64,000 bases of DNA, taken from Solirubrobacterales bacterium (GTDB lineage Bacteria; Actinomycetota; Thermoleophilia; Solirubrobacterales; 70-9). Within the stretch, counting starts at the first letter, position 1. Every line of letters starts with the position of its first letter. Positions 7,106 through 15,686 of this stretch are shown piece after piece. Location of the stretch: contig SHVA01000007.1 in assembly GCA_009691195.1 (NCBI GenBank), positions 1 to 64,000 on the forward strand, given 5' to 3'. The position numbers were made by a program, and so were the translations under genes. The notes beneath the pieces were generated by a model. It made no database searches, was not told the DNA's origin, and saw nothing but the letters and a program-made list of their open reading frames with translations.

Positions 7106-8542
7106 TCACGTTCTCACCAGGTCCTTGAATGCCTCCGATTGCATCTTCTCGGCGGACACCCGGGTGCCATCGGGCTCGATAACCAGGTCCTCGACCTGAG
7201 CGAACTCAGGCACATGGATGTCCGGCTCGTACTCGGCGGCATCGAGGCCGGCGAGCTCCACCTCGGGCGGCACGCGCAGCAGGTTCAGCTTCTTGAGGAA
7301 CCAGGAGGCGATATAGCCGCTGAGGAAGCCGAGCGGCACGAACGTCGCCAAGCCGATCAACTGGCCCCAGATGGAGCTGTCGACGTTGTTGAGCCCGGTC
7401 GGATACCCGGCGGCGAAGATGCCGACCCAGATGATCCCGAGGAAGCCCGAGAAACCGTGGACAGCGACCGCGCCGACGGTGTCGTCCACGCGCATCTTGC
7501 CCTCGATCCAGTTTCCGACGTAGACCACGATGCCGCCGCTTAATATCGCGAGCAGGTAGCCCAGCGTGGGCGCGTAGACATCGGCGCCGGCAGAGACGCT
7601 GATCACGCCCGCGAGTCCTCCGGACACCGTCCAGAATGGGTCCCCCCGGCTGGTGAAGTAGGCGCCGGTGAAGCCGCCCGCGAAGCCCATCGTGATGATC
7701 ATCGCGATCGAGCCGAGCGTCGTCGGGCTCAGGTAGATGTTGGCCCAGCCCGGCACGGTGGTCGAGACGATCACCAGGCAGGCCGCGTAAAAGGCGTAGA
7801 AGCCCGTGAAGATCAGCATCAGCCCCATCAGCGTCATATGGATGTTGTGGGGTCTGAAGGTCCGGGACAGGCCCTCCCTCGTGTACTTCCCGATCCTCGG
7901 CCCGAGGTTGAAGAGCACGCCGAGCGTGAATGCGCCCGCAACTCCGTGCACCACCGCGGATGCGATCGAGTCGTGGAAGCCGAACCGCATCGTCAGCCAG
8001 CCGCCGGCGCTCCAGCCCCAGGCGGCGTCCAGGATCCAGACCACGGATCCGAGCAGCACCGCCAGGATCAGATAGGCCGAGAGCCTGACGCGCTCGAGCA
8101 GCGCGCCGGACATAATCGACGCCGTCGTCCACGAGAACAGCAGGAAGGCCAGGAAGAAGACGAGGTTGATGTTGTTCGCGAAGTTGGGACCGAACGTGTC
8201 CGACCACGGAAGGCCGCCCTGGCAGGCGACGCTCGTGAAGTCGGAGCTGTTGGGGCCGATCGGGAGGCCGGCCTGGTTGCAGTTGTAGATCCACCAGCCG
8301 AAGTAGTAGAAGCTCGGCGTCACGACGGCGATCGTGAGGATGTTCTTCATCGCCGTGGCGAGCGCGTTCTTGCGGCGCGCAACCCCGGTCTCGTAGGTCA
8401 TGAAGCCCACGTGGATCAGCCACATGAGCACGACCGTGAAGAAGTAGAACTGCTCGCCCAAGATGACGCTGTCGAGCGACAGGCTCTCGGCGGGGGCCGC
8501 GTCCTTGACGCTGGTTACCTGTGCGACCAGTGTTTGGATCAT
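7106..8542 (-). CDS. amt: Ammonium/methylammonium transporter (Amt family)
   Basis: 478 aa polytopic membrane protein with about 11 transmembrane segments. Pore signatures are visible: the Asp-x8... region DSIASAVVHG, in which Asp and His have the same spacing as D160 and H168 of E. coli AmtB, and the second pore histidine in AVHGFSGFLGIIW. The AmtB-like glycine pair between Asp and His is replaced by Ala-Ser. ATG at 8542 follows GAGGGAG. The C-terminal cytoplasmic tail of about 60 residues is acidic and longer than in AmtB. No glnK is adjacent, unlike the usual glnK-amtB pairing. It heads the minus-strand block with glutamine synthetase and is divergent from a GAF-PucR regulator. Confidence 0.93.
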   Translation of the reverse strand: MIQTLVAQVTSVKDAAPAESLSLDSVILGEQFYFFTVVLMWLIHVGFMTYETGVARRKNALATAMKNILTIAVVTPSFYYFGWWIYNCNQAGLPIGPNSSDFTSVACQGGLPWSDTFGPNFANNINLVFFLAFLLFSWTTASIMSGALLERVRLSAYLILAVLLGSVVWILDAAWGWSAGGWLTMRFGFHDSIASAVVHGVAGAFTLGVLFNLGPRIGKYTREGLSRTFRPHNIHMTLMGLMLIFTGFYAFYAACLVIVSTTVPGWANIYLSPTTLGSIAMIITMGFAGGFTGAYFTSRGDPFWTVSGGLAGVISVSAGADVYAPTLGYLLAILSGGIVVYVGNWIEGKMRVDDTVGAVAVHGFSGFLGIIWVGIFAAGYPTGLNNVDSSIWGQLIGLATFVPLGFLSGYIASWFLKKLNLLRVPPEVELAGLDAAEYEPDIHVPEFAQVEDLVIEPDGTRVSAEKMQSEAFKDLVRT

Positions 8543-8761
8543 CGTCGCTCCCTCTGTTCTCGCCCCCGATGGAGGGTGCGAACCGTCACGGACCGTGTGT
8601 CACGAGCCACCAACATCGGCAACATATAGCCGAGCGGCGCGCCTCCGCAATAGGCACTCGCCACATACTTGGGGCACGGTAAGAGTAGGATCCGCACATA
8701 GGGCTGAAGCGGGCCCGGGTCTAGGATGGGCGCCTCTTTTGCCAGCAAAGGGAGGATTTGC
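8543..8761. promoter_or_regulatory. Divergent control region between amt and the GAF-PucR regulator
   Basis: 219 bp between two divergent starts. On the amt side there is a relatively AT-rich block at 8620-8630 that reads CTATATGTTG on the minus strand (-10-like), and a CACGG/CCGTG inverted repeat at 8587-8597 that could be an operator. On the regulator side GGAGG at 8751-8755 precedes a TTG start at 8762. No gene is evident here. The operator assignment is speculative. Confidence 0.35.
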
Positions 8762-10594
8762 TTGACGGTCGAGTCGGTGAAGTCGCCTCTGGAGGAAGGA
8801 CCAGACGCCCCTGAGGACGACGCGCTCAGCGGCGCGCGCAGGGAGAACGAGACCCTGTACGCCGTCATCAAGACGGTCTCGTCCTCGCTCGACCTCGACC
8901 AGGTGCTGGGCGGGATCGTCGATATCGCCACCGACGCGACCGGCTGCCACGCCTGCTTCATCTACTTCCTCGACGGCGAGCGGCTGGTGCTGCGAGCCGC
9001 CTCGCCGCGCTACTCCGGCCTCGTCGGCGAGATCGAGCTCGGCGTAAACGAGGGCCTCGCCGGCTGGGTGGCCCGCACCAAGACGCCCGAGTTCATCCCC
9101 GAGGATGCGATGGCTGACCCCCGGATGAAGTACGTCCCGGAGCTGGACGAGGAGCGCTTCCAATCGATCGTCGCGGTGCCCATCCTCGCCAAGTCCGGCG
9201 ACGTGATCGGGGTGGCCGTCCTCCACACCGCCGCGCCGCGCGTCTTCGACGACGAGGTGCTCAACTTCCTCGTCCACACGGCGTCCCTCGTCGCAGGGGC
9301 GATCGAGAACGCCCAGCTCTACGAGGAGACGCGGCGGCGCGTCCAGGCGCTGACCACGCTCACCCAGCTGAGCCAGGCGCTCGCCGCCGTGACCCTTCGC
9401 GAGGACCTCTACGACGCGGTCACCCGAGGCGCCCGCGAGCTGCTCGGCGCCGATGCCTGCCAGATCTATCGCCTCGACGCCGAGGCCGACGAGCTCGCCC
9501 TGGTCGGCGCGGACCCCTCGGACGCGCCGGCGCCGAGCCCGCGTCCGGGTGGGACCGCACTCGTGCTCGACCTGATGCGCCGCTCCAACGGCCGCAGCCG
9601 GGGCGGGCGCCGTCGCGTCGCCCAGGCGCTTTGGCCCGACGTCGACGAGGACGCGCTGCTGGTGGCGCCGCTTGTCGCCGGCGACGAGCAGCTCGGGATC
9701 CTCTGCTGCCACACCCACGCGCGGCAGTTCGCCGACGAGGATGCGGAGCTGCTCAGCGCCGTCGCCAACCAGACCGCCGTGGGGCTCAAGAAGGCCGAGC
9801 TGATTGAGCGGCTGACGGCCGAGAACATCGTCAAGGACATGTTCGACGCGCTCGCCGCCGGCTCGGTGGACGCCGCCGAGGCAAAGGCGAGCGAGGCGCG
9901 GTGCGACCTCGCCAGACCGCACGTCTTCCTCCACGTCGAGCGCGCCCCGAGGACCAGCCAGGATGCCCCGGCGTGGCTTGAGCTCGCCGCCCGGCTCGAG
10001 TCACAGCTTCGTCGTCTCTATCCCCGGGCGTTGTTCGACTCCCGGCACGACCGGATGCGGGCGGTGGCGCCGCTGCCCACCGCTGAGGCTGGGACGGTCG
10101 AGCGGCTACGGGCCGCCTGCGAGCCGCTCGTGGCCGAGCAGGGGCTGGTGGTCGGGCTCAGCGACGTCGATCGCGGGGCCGCCAGCGCTCGCCGGCGAAT
10201 GCGCGAGGCCGCCGACGCGGCCCGAATCGGCCGCTCACTGGTGACCGACGGGGGCGCCGTCTCCTACGAACAGCTCGGCGCTTACCGCTACCTCGTCCAC
10301 CTCGAGCTCGACGACGCGCCGCGCGACCGCTATCGCCAGTCTGTGGAGGAGCTGATCGAGTACGACAAGCGCCGTGGCGCCCGCCTGGTCGAGACGCTGG
10401 AGCAGTTCCTGGCCGATCGCGGCAGCGTCACCGCCAGCGCCAGGGCCCTCTACGTGCACCCGAACACCATTCGCCAGCGGCTCGAGCGGATCGAGAGGGT
10501 CTCAGGCCTCGACCTGGGAGCGGAGGACCTGCTTTCGCTGGAGCTGGCGCTGAAGCTCGTGCGCCTGCACCGCGTCCGGGCGGAGAGGGACTAG
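8762..10594 (+). CDS. GAF-domain transcriptional regulator of the PucR/CdaR type
   Basis: 610 aa. I prefer TTG at 8762 because GGAGG ends 6 nt upstream; an ATG at 8726 in the same frame has no ribosome site. Two GAF-like sensor domains are visible (about 25-185 and 200-360), the second beginning RRRVQALTTLTQLSQALAAV. A CdaR-like middle domain follows, and the PucR C-terminal helix-turn-helix ends the protein (SARALYVHPNTIRQRLERIE). GAF domains bind small ligands such as nucleotides, 2-oxoglutarate or formate-like metabolites; the ligand here is unknown. Divergence from amt suggests it controls the ammonium/methylamine block. PucR-family proteins elsewhere control purine, proline and amine catabolism. 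Confidence 0.85.
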   Translation: MTVESVKSPLEEGPDAPEDDALSGARRENETLYAVIKTVSSSLDLDQVLGGIVDIATDATGCHACFIYFLDGERLVLRAASPRYSGLVGEIELGVNEGLAGWVARTKTPEFIPEDAMADPRMKYVPELDEERFQSIVAVPILAKSGDVIGVAVLHTAAPRVFDDEVLNFLVHTASLVAGAIENAQLYEETRRRVQALTTLTQLSQALAAVTLREDLYDAVTRGARELLGADACQIYRLDAEADELALVGADPSDAPAPSPRPGGTALVLDLMRRSNGRSRGGRRRVAQALWPDVDEDALLVAPLVAGDEQLGILCCHTHARQFADEDAELLSAVANQTAVGLKKAELIERLTAENIVKDMFDALAAGSVDAAEAKASEARCDLARPHVFLHVERAPRTSQDAPAWLELAARLESQLRRLYPRALFDSRHDRMRAVAPLPTAEAGTVERLRAACEPLVAEQGLVVGLSDVDRGAASARRRMREAADAARIGRSLVTDGGAVSYEQLGAYRYLVHLELDDAPRDRYRQSVEELIEYDKRRGARLVETLEQFLADRGSVTASARALYVHPNTIRQRLERIERVSGLDLGAEDLLSLELALKLVRLHRVRAERD

Positions 10595-10614
10595 AGATCA
10601 CGTCCCCCGAAGAG

Positions 10615-10848
10615 CTAGGCGGCCTTCTGCTCGCGGCGGCGGCGAAGCAGCAGCCAGACCCAGAAGATCCCGAACCCCACCACGTTGGTCATCAGCACGA
10701 ACAGGACCCACCACGCCTTCCAGAGAAATGGCAGCTCCTTCTCCTTCCAGAGCTCGTAGCCGGCGAGGTAGCACATGATGACCAGCGTGATCACCAGGAT
10801 CGTCGGCGTCCGGCCGGTGAGGATGAAGAGGATCATCGGCGGGGGCAT
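10615..10848 (-). CDS. Small two-helix membrane protein, 77 aa
   Basis: A short hydrophobic protein with two predicted membrane segments (about residues 14-31 and 43-69) ending in a polyarginine-containing tail (LLLRRRREQKAA). Two in-frame ATGs (10848 and 10836) are near the start; neither has a strong Shine-Dalgarno sequence. It is convergent with the GAF-PucR gene (20 nt apart) and divergent from the orphan sensor. The pattern resembles PLDc_N-like or other small actinobacterial membrane proteins, but I cannot name a family. Confidence 0.6.
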   Translation of the reverse strand: MPPPMILFILTGRTPTILVITLVIMCYLAGYELWKEKELPFLWKAWWVLFVLMTNVVGFGIFWVWLLLRRRREQKAA

Positions 10849-10880
10849 CCTATAGCCACGGCGCGAGGCGGCGACCGCGG

Positions 10881-11573
10881 ATGACGATCCGGGCGAAGCT
10901 CTACGCGGCGATCGTGCTTACGATCCTCGGGCCGCTGGCGACGACCGCCGTGGCGCTGCACGGCATGTCGCAGATGGGGGACCGCTTCGACCAGGCCCAG
11001 CAGCGGGCGCAGGACGAGACCATCGCCCGCGAACTCAAGTTCGCCGTCACCGACGTCAACGGCTGGCAGACGGCCTACGGCTACGACAACGGCGCCTCCC
11101 GGCCGATCTTCGTCCGCTCGGCGACCAAGCTGCGCGAGGACCTCGCCCTCGCCGCTGACGAGCTCACCGAGCCGCACGAGCAGGCGCTGCTCAACCGGCT
11201 CGAGGGAGAGTTCAAGGAGTTCATGAGGCTCGACGCGATCGCCTATCGCGAGCTGCGAAACGGCAACGCGGAGCGGGTGCGACAGCTCTTCCTGGGGCCC
11301 GAGATCGAGAACTTCCAGGCGATGGCGAAGACCTCAGAGATCCTCGCCGCCTACGAGGCCCGCAGGGCGGAGGCGGCCGACGGAGACTTCACCCAGGCCA
11401 AGGACGACGCTCGCAAGCGACTGATCGCCGTCGCGCTCGGGGCGGGGATCGTGATCATCCTGCTGCTCGTCACGGCCCAGGACGTCGTCCGCCTCGCACT
11501 CGAGGGGGAAAAGGTCGTCGGCCGGCGGCGACCCGACGAGGATGAAGACAAAGACGACGACGACCGCTCATGA
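10881..11573 (+). CDS. Orphan membrane sensor-like protein with four-helix-bundle domain
   Basis: 230 aa with a transmembrane segment at about residues 9-28, a helical extracytoplasmic domain (about 30-178) like the four-helix-bundle ligand-binding domain of chemoreceptors and kinases, and a second membrane segment near 185-203. The cytoplasmic tail is only about 25 residues, highly acidic (DEDEDKDDDD). No HAMP, kinase, methyl-accepting or GGDEF domain follows, so this is a sensor module without output. Its stop overlaps the antiporter start (ATGA), so the two are translationally coupled and may work together. ATG at 10881 has no strong ribosome site. Confidence 0.7.
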   Translation: MTIRAKLYAAIVLTILGPLATTAVALHGMSQMGDRFDQAQQRAQDETIARELKFAVTDVNGWQTAYGYDNGASRPIFVRSATKLREDLALAADELTEPHEQALLNRLEGEFKEFMRLDAIAYRELRNGNAERVRQLFLGPEIENFQAMAKTSEILAAYEARRAEAADGDFTQAKDDARKRLIAVALGAGIVIILLLVTAQDVVRLALEGEKVVGRRRPDEDEDKDDDDRS

Positions 11574-12808
11574 CCCGGGACGTGCTCCTGACGCTGAGCC
11601 TGCTGCTCAGCGCGGCGCTCGCGGCACGCTTCCTGGCCAGCCTCGTGCGGGTGCCGGAGATGCTCGTACTACTCGCCTTCGGCGCCCTGCTCGGGCCCTC
11701 GCTGCTCGACGTGATCGACGTTCCGCTCGCGTCCGTCGGCGCCCAACTGATCTTCACCCTCGGCGTGTCCCTGATCCTCTTTTACGGCGGGCTCAACCTG
11801 TCGCTGTCGGTGCTGCGCAAGGTCTGGGTGGGGCTCGGACTGCTGGTGCTTCCCGGGGTGGTCCTGACCGCTGCCGTCACCGGCGCGGTCGCCCATCTGG
11901 CCTTCGGGCTCTCTTGGTCGGCCTCGCTGCTGATGGGGGCGGTGTTGTCGCCGACCGATCCCGCGATCCTGATCCCGCTGTTCATCCGCACCCGCCTGCG
12001 GCCCAAGGTCGCCCAGGCGGTGGTGGCGGAATCGGCCTTCAACGACCCGACCGGCGCGGTGCTGGCGCTGGCGCTGGCCAGCGTCCTGATCAGCGGGGAC
12101 AGCTCGCTGGCGACCCCGGTCAAGGACTTCGTGGTGGACCTCGGGATCAGCACCGTGATCGGCGTCGTGGCCGGGGTGATGCTCGCCGCGGTGATCTCGA
12201 GCCGGCGCACCGGCATCTGGCGCGAGTCCTCGGCGGCGGCGGTCCTGACCGTGGTCACGATCAGCTACTTCTCGCTCGACTCGGCGGGCGGCAGCGGCTA
12301 CCTCGGCGCATTCCTCGCCGGCTTGATCGTCGGCAACATGGAGTTCCTCGGCCTCGCCATGCACTCCAAGCACGAGAAGGAGATGCGAGCGTTCGCCTTC
12401 AATCTCGCCGACCTCGTCACATTCTTCGTCTTCATCGTGCTTGGGGCGAACATCCCCTTCGACGTGCTCGGCGAGAACCTGCTGCCGGCGCTCGCGGTGG
12501 TCGCCGCGCTGCTGCTGCTCGCGCGGCCGCTGACCGTCCTCGCATGCATCCTTCCCGACCGCGGTGGAGGGTGGACGCGGGAGGAGATCACCTTCCTCTG
12601 CTGGACGAGGGAGACCGGCGTCGTGCCGGCGGCCCTGGTCGGCGTGCTCGCGGGCCTCGGTGTGCCCAACACCGAGGTCTACGCGGCCGTGGTCGCGCTG
12701 GCGATCATCCTCACCCTGCTGCTCCAGGCCCTCCCCGCGGCCCGACTGGCCGGCAAGCTCGGGCTGCTGGACGGGCAGGCACCGGCAGCAGCGACCGACG
12801 GCGCCTGA
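11570..12808 (+). CDS. Cation:proton antiporter (CPA1/NhaP-like)
   Basis: 412 aa with about 12 transmembrane segments. Antiporter signatures are present: SPTDPAILIPLF (transport-site TD pair) and ESAFNDPTGAVLA (conserved Asn-Asp). It lacks the RCK/TrkA_C cytoplasmic domains of NhaP2-type potassium antiporters and ends shortly after the last helix. The start at 11570 overlaps the orphan sensor stop by 4 nt, suggesting that the extracytoplasmic sensor acts with or regulates this transporter. It probably exchanges Na+ or K+ for H+; the ion is not predictable from sequence. Confidence 0.85.
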   Translation: MTRDVLLTLSLLLSAALAARFLASLVRVPEMLVLLAFGALLGPSLLDVIDVPLASVGAQLIFTLGVSLILFYGGLNLSLSVLRKVWVGLGLLVLPGVVLTAAVTGAVAHLAFGLSWSASLLMGAVLSPTDPAILIPLFIRTRLRPKVAQAVVAESAFNDPTGAVLALALASVLISGDSSLATPVKDFVVDLGISTVIGVVAGVMLAAVISSRRTGIWRESSAAAVLTVVTISYFSLDSAGGSGYLGAFLAGLIVGNMEFLGLAMHSKHEKEMRAFAFNLADLVTFFVFIVLGANIPFDVLGENLLPALAVVAALLLLARPLTVLACILPDRGGGWTREEITFLCWTRETGVVPAALVGVLAGLGVPNTEVYAAVVALAIILTLLLQALPAARLAGKLGLLDGQAPAAATDGA

Positions 12809-12843
12809 GCCCGGGCCGCCCGCGGCTGGTCTAGGCTCGCGCC

Positions 12844-13596
12844 GTGCTCCGCCCCTCCCTGGTGGACGTGACCGAGACGGCGCTTCGCGAGCGCCTGGCG
12901 CCCGGTCGCGCGCGACCGGGCGACCGGCTCCCCCCCGAGAAGGAGCTGTGCGAGGCGCTGGGGGTCTCCCGAGGCACCCTGCGGCTGGCGCTGGAGCGCC
13001 TGGAGAGCAACGGCGAGGTGATCCGTCGCCAGGGCAGTGGCACCTACGTCGGCCGGGTCGCCCTCCACGCGGCCTTCAGCGAGGGACTCGAGATCCTCGA
13101 GTCCTACGCGTTGCTGGCGAAGCGCCAGGGCAAGCGCCTCTCGGCACGCAACCTCCAGATCGAGCAGTCGCCGACGCCCGGCTACGTCGCGGAGGAGCTC
13201 GGCATCGGCAGGGGCGCGAAGGCGACGTTGATCCATCGCACGCTGCTGGCCGACGGAGAAGTGGCCGCCTACATGCGCGACATCATCCATCCCGGCATCG
13301 AGCTGCCCCCGCCCGAGGAGCTGCACGAGGAGCTGGCCGAGGGGAAGATGGTGCTCGACGTGATGGTCGAGCACGGCGTCCCGATCGCCTTCGCCCGGAC
13401 GCAGGTCCGCCCTCGCCTCGTCGAGCCCGGCGGCCGCCTGGGAGAGTCCCTGGGCGCGACCCGCGTCACCGCTGCGCTCGAGGTGACCGAGCTGATCCAC
13501 GAGGCCGGAGGCCAGGCGATCCAGCACTCGATCACCGTCTTTCCCCCCGGCTCGATCGACCTGCACGTCCTCCGGGCGCTGCGGGCGGCCCCCTAG
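12844..13596 (+). CDS. GntR-family transcriptional regulator (HutC/UTRA subfamily)
   Basis: 250 aa with an N-terminal winged helix (RPGDRLPPEKELCEALGVSR with the recognition helix following, GSGTYV at the wing) and a C-terminal UTRA ligand domain (about 75-240). GTG at 12844 lies 6 nt after TAGGCT (12832-12837), which fits a leaderless transcript. It lies 35 nt downstream of the antiporter on the same strand. UTRA domains bind sugars, amino acids or organic acids. No adjacent catabolic operon points to a ligand, so the target genes are unknown. Confidence 0.88.
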   Translation: MLRPSLVDVTETALRERLAPGRARPGDRLPPEKELCEALGVSRGTLRLALERLESNGEVIRRQGSGTYVGRVALHAAFSEGLEILESYALLAKRQGKRLSARNLQIEQSPTPGYVAEELGIGRGAKATLIHRTLLADGEVAAYMRDIIHPGIELPPPEELHEELAEGKMVLDVMVEHGVPIAFARTQVRPRLVEPGGRLGESLGATRVTAALEVTELIHEAGGQAIQHSITVFPPGSIDLHVLRALRAAP

Positions 13597-13750
13597 GGAT
13601 GGCCCTCGCGCCCCACGAGCGAACCGGCGCGGCGAGCAAGATCGCGCCCGCGCGGGCGCGGGTGGCGAAAACCAGCCGATACTGCGAGAGCATGCCGCTA
13701 CCCATTAATCGCCCCCGCAGTAGCCTTCGACGAAAGTTGCCGTCCGCACA

Positions 13751-15280
13751 ATGCGCCTGAACCCCTCCCTGACAACCCGCCTGCGCGTCGGCTTCATCGT
13801 CCTCTTCGCAATGCTCCTGGTGGTCTCGCTGCTCGGGGTGGCGCGCCTGTTCCAGATCAGGGTGGACTTCGAGGACCAGACCCAGCGCTACTCGGACCTC
13901 GATGTGAAGGCGGCTCAGATGCAAACCGCCTTCGCGACCGAGAACGCGGCGGTCACCGCGTTCCGCCGAGGAGGCGCCGACCAGGCCCAGCTCCGCGACG
14001 CGACAGCGGCAGCCGACCGCACCGACGCCCAGGCCCTGCAGCTCGCCGCCGGCGACTCGGTGAGGCCGCTGGTCCGGCGCCGGATCGCCGCCGAGGAGGA
14101 CTGGCGCAGGAGGGTCGCCGACCCCCTGCTCCGGGGAGGGGCGCCCTCGGCCCAGGCGCAGCGCGAGTCCGGGGCGTCGGTCGAAGCGGCCAGCAGGTCC
14201 CTCGCGGCGGGGGTGGACGAGGCCAAGGACGCCAGCCGTGACCGCGCCCACGACAGGACCCGCAACACCACCATCCTGGTCGCGGCCGGGCTCGCGGCCG
14301 CGCTGCTGGCGGCGCTGATCCTCTTCTCAGGCCTGATCAACTCCATGCGCGCACCGCTGGCGCGCCTGGTCGGCGGGGCGCGCAGGCTCGCCGGCGGCGA
14401 CCTCGAGACCAGGGTCAAGGTGGGCGGCCCGGTGGAGATCGCCATTCTCGGGCGAGCCTTCAACGAGATGGCCGCCGAGCTCGAACGCGACGCCCGGGAG
14501 CGCGACCGCCTGGAGCGGATGAAGGACGACTTCGTGCTCACGGTCTCACACGAGCTGCGAACCCCGGTGACCGTCGTCAAGGGCTTCGCGGAGATGCTGA
14601 CCGCGGAGAAGGGAGACCTCAACAGCCGCCAGCGCGAGGCCGCCGAGGTGATCTCCGACAGCGCCGGGCAGCTTCAGAAGATGATCAACGACCTGCTCGA
14701 CCTCGCCCGCAGCGATGCGGGCAAGCTCCGGATCGAGACTGAGCCGGTATCGGTCCGGACGCTGGTCCAGAACGCGGCTCGCCGGATGAAGCCCGAGTTC
14801 GAGGAGAAGGGCCAGAGGCTGACGGTCAGCGTCGAGTCCGAGCTGCCGAAGGTGATGGCCGATCCCCACCGGATCGGGCAGGTCCTCTCGAACCTGCTGA
14901 CCAACGCGAACCGCTACGCGCCGGAGAAGGCGAGGGTCCGCCTCACCGCGGCCGGCGCGGGCAGGCAGGTCGAGTTCGCCGTCAGCGACGACGGGCCCGG
15001 CCTCGACGAGGAGGAGCTCGAGCACGTCTTCGAGCGCTTCTGGCGCGCCGACAGCGGTGAGAGCCAGGAGGTGGGCGGGACCGGAATCGGGCTCGCCATC
15101 GCCCAGTCGTTGATCGAGCTCCACAAGGGGGAGATCTCGGCCGCCTCGGAGCCGGGCGAGGGCGCCAGCTTCCGCTTCCTGCTGCCGACGGTCAGCGAGA
15201 AGGCGAACGGCGCCTCGGGCGACGGCGCCAAGCCCGCCCGCAAGCCGACGCAGCGGAGCGCGGCGAAGAGCAAGGCATGA
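13751..15280 (+). CDS. Sensor histidine kinase
   Basis: 509 aa membrane kinase. Transmembrane segments lie at about 13-33 and 174-194, enclosing a helical alanine-rich periplasmic sensor domain of CHASE3/four-helix type. A HAMP domain follows (about 195-247), then the HisKA box VSHELRTPVTVVKGF with phospho-acceptor H267. The HATPase_c domain carries N (LLTNANRYA), DDGPGL and GTGIGLAI boxes. The C-terminal 30 residues are Lys/Ala-rich. The stop overlaps the receiver gene (ATGA), giving a kinase-receiver pair. Upstream 154 bp hold no gene. The stimulus is unknown. Confidence 0.92.
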   Translation: MRLNPSLTTRLRVGFIVLFAMLLVVSLLGVARLFQIRVDFEDQTQRYSDLDVKAAQMQTAFATENAAVTAFRRGGADQAQLRDATAAADRTDAQALQLAAGDSVRPLVRRRIAAEEDWRRRVADPLLRGGAPSAQAQRESGASVEAASRSLAAGVDEAKDASRDRAHDRTRNTTILVAAGLAAALLAALILFSGLINSMRAPLARLVGGARRLAGGDLETRVKVGGPVEIAILGRAFNEMAAELERDARERDRLERMKDDFVLTVSHELRTPVTVVKGFAEMLTAEKGDLNSRQREAAEVISDSAGQLQKMINDLLDLARSDAGKLRIETEPVSVRTLVQNAARRMKPEFEEKGQRLTVSVESELPKVMADPHRIGQVLSNLLTNANRYAPEKARVRLTAAGAGRQVEFAVSDDGPGLDEEELEHVFERFWRADSGESQEVGGTGIGLAIAQSLIELHKGEISAASEPGEGASFRFLLPTVSEKANGASGDGAKPARKPTQRSAAKSKA

Positions 15281-15645
15281 CCCGGCTGCTGGTCGCCGAT
15301 GACTCGGAGACCGTGCTGCTGATGCTGGAGCGCCGGCTGGAGATGGCCGGCTACGAGGTCATCACCGCTGTCGACGGGCAGGAGGTGATCGACAAGATCG
15401 CCGCCGCGACCGGGCGAAACGCTCCCGACATGATCCTGCTCGACGCGATGATGCCCCGCAAGTCCGGGGTCGAGGCGCTTCAGGAGCTCCGCGAGGGAGG
15501 CAACGAGATCCCGATCCTGATCATCAGCGCCCACCTCGACGTCGAGGAGCCCGACCGGATGGCAGAGCTGGGAGCCAACGGCTGCGTCCCGAAGCCGTTC
15601 GAGTGGGACGAGCTGATCGGGCGGATCGAGGAGCTGGCGCCCTAG
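15277..15645 (+). CDS. Single-domain response regulator (receiver only)
   Basis: 122 aa CheY-like receiver with acidic pocket D8/D9, phospho-acceptor D56 in MILLDAMMP, and the conserved lysine in CVPKPF (K106). There is no DNA-binding or enzymatic output domain. It is translationally coupled to the preceding histidine kinase, so it should be its phosphorylation partner. Output must go through protein-protein contact or a phosphorelay; no such partner is encoded nearby. Confidence 0.9.
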   Translation: MTRLLVADDSETVLLMLERRLEMAGYEVITAVDGQEVIDKIAAATGRNAPDMILLDAMMPRKSGVEALQELREGGNEIPILIISAHLDVEEPDRMAELGANGCVPKPFEWDELIGRIEELAP

Positions 15646-15667
15646 CTACGCGCCGGGACCCGGTGAC

Positions 15668-15686
15668 GCTCGGGCTACGCCCGAGC
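15668..15686. terminator. Bidirectional hairpin between convergent genes
   Basis: A perfect 8-bp stem, GCTCGGGC-TAC-GCCCGAGC, lies between the receiver gene (plus) and the helicase gene (minus). The helicase stop codon sits in its loop. There is no U-tract on either side, as is common in GC-rich actinobacteria. Confidence 0.5.

Noticed and set aside
8585-8615. GlnR-type box (GTnAC repeats) upstream of amt
   Set aside because: Two GTGAC pentamers occur on the minus strand, but their spacing and missing GAAAC halves do not fit the GlnR consensus.
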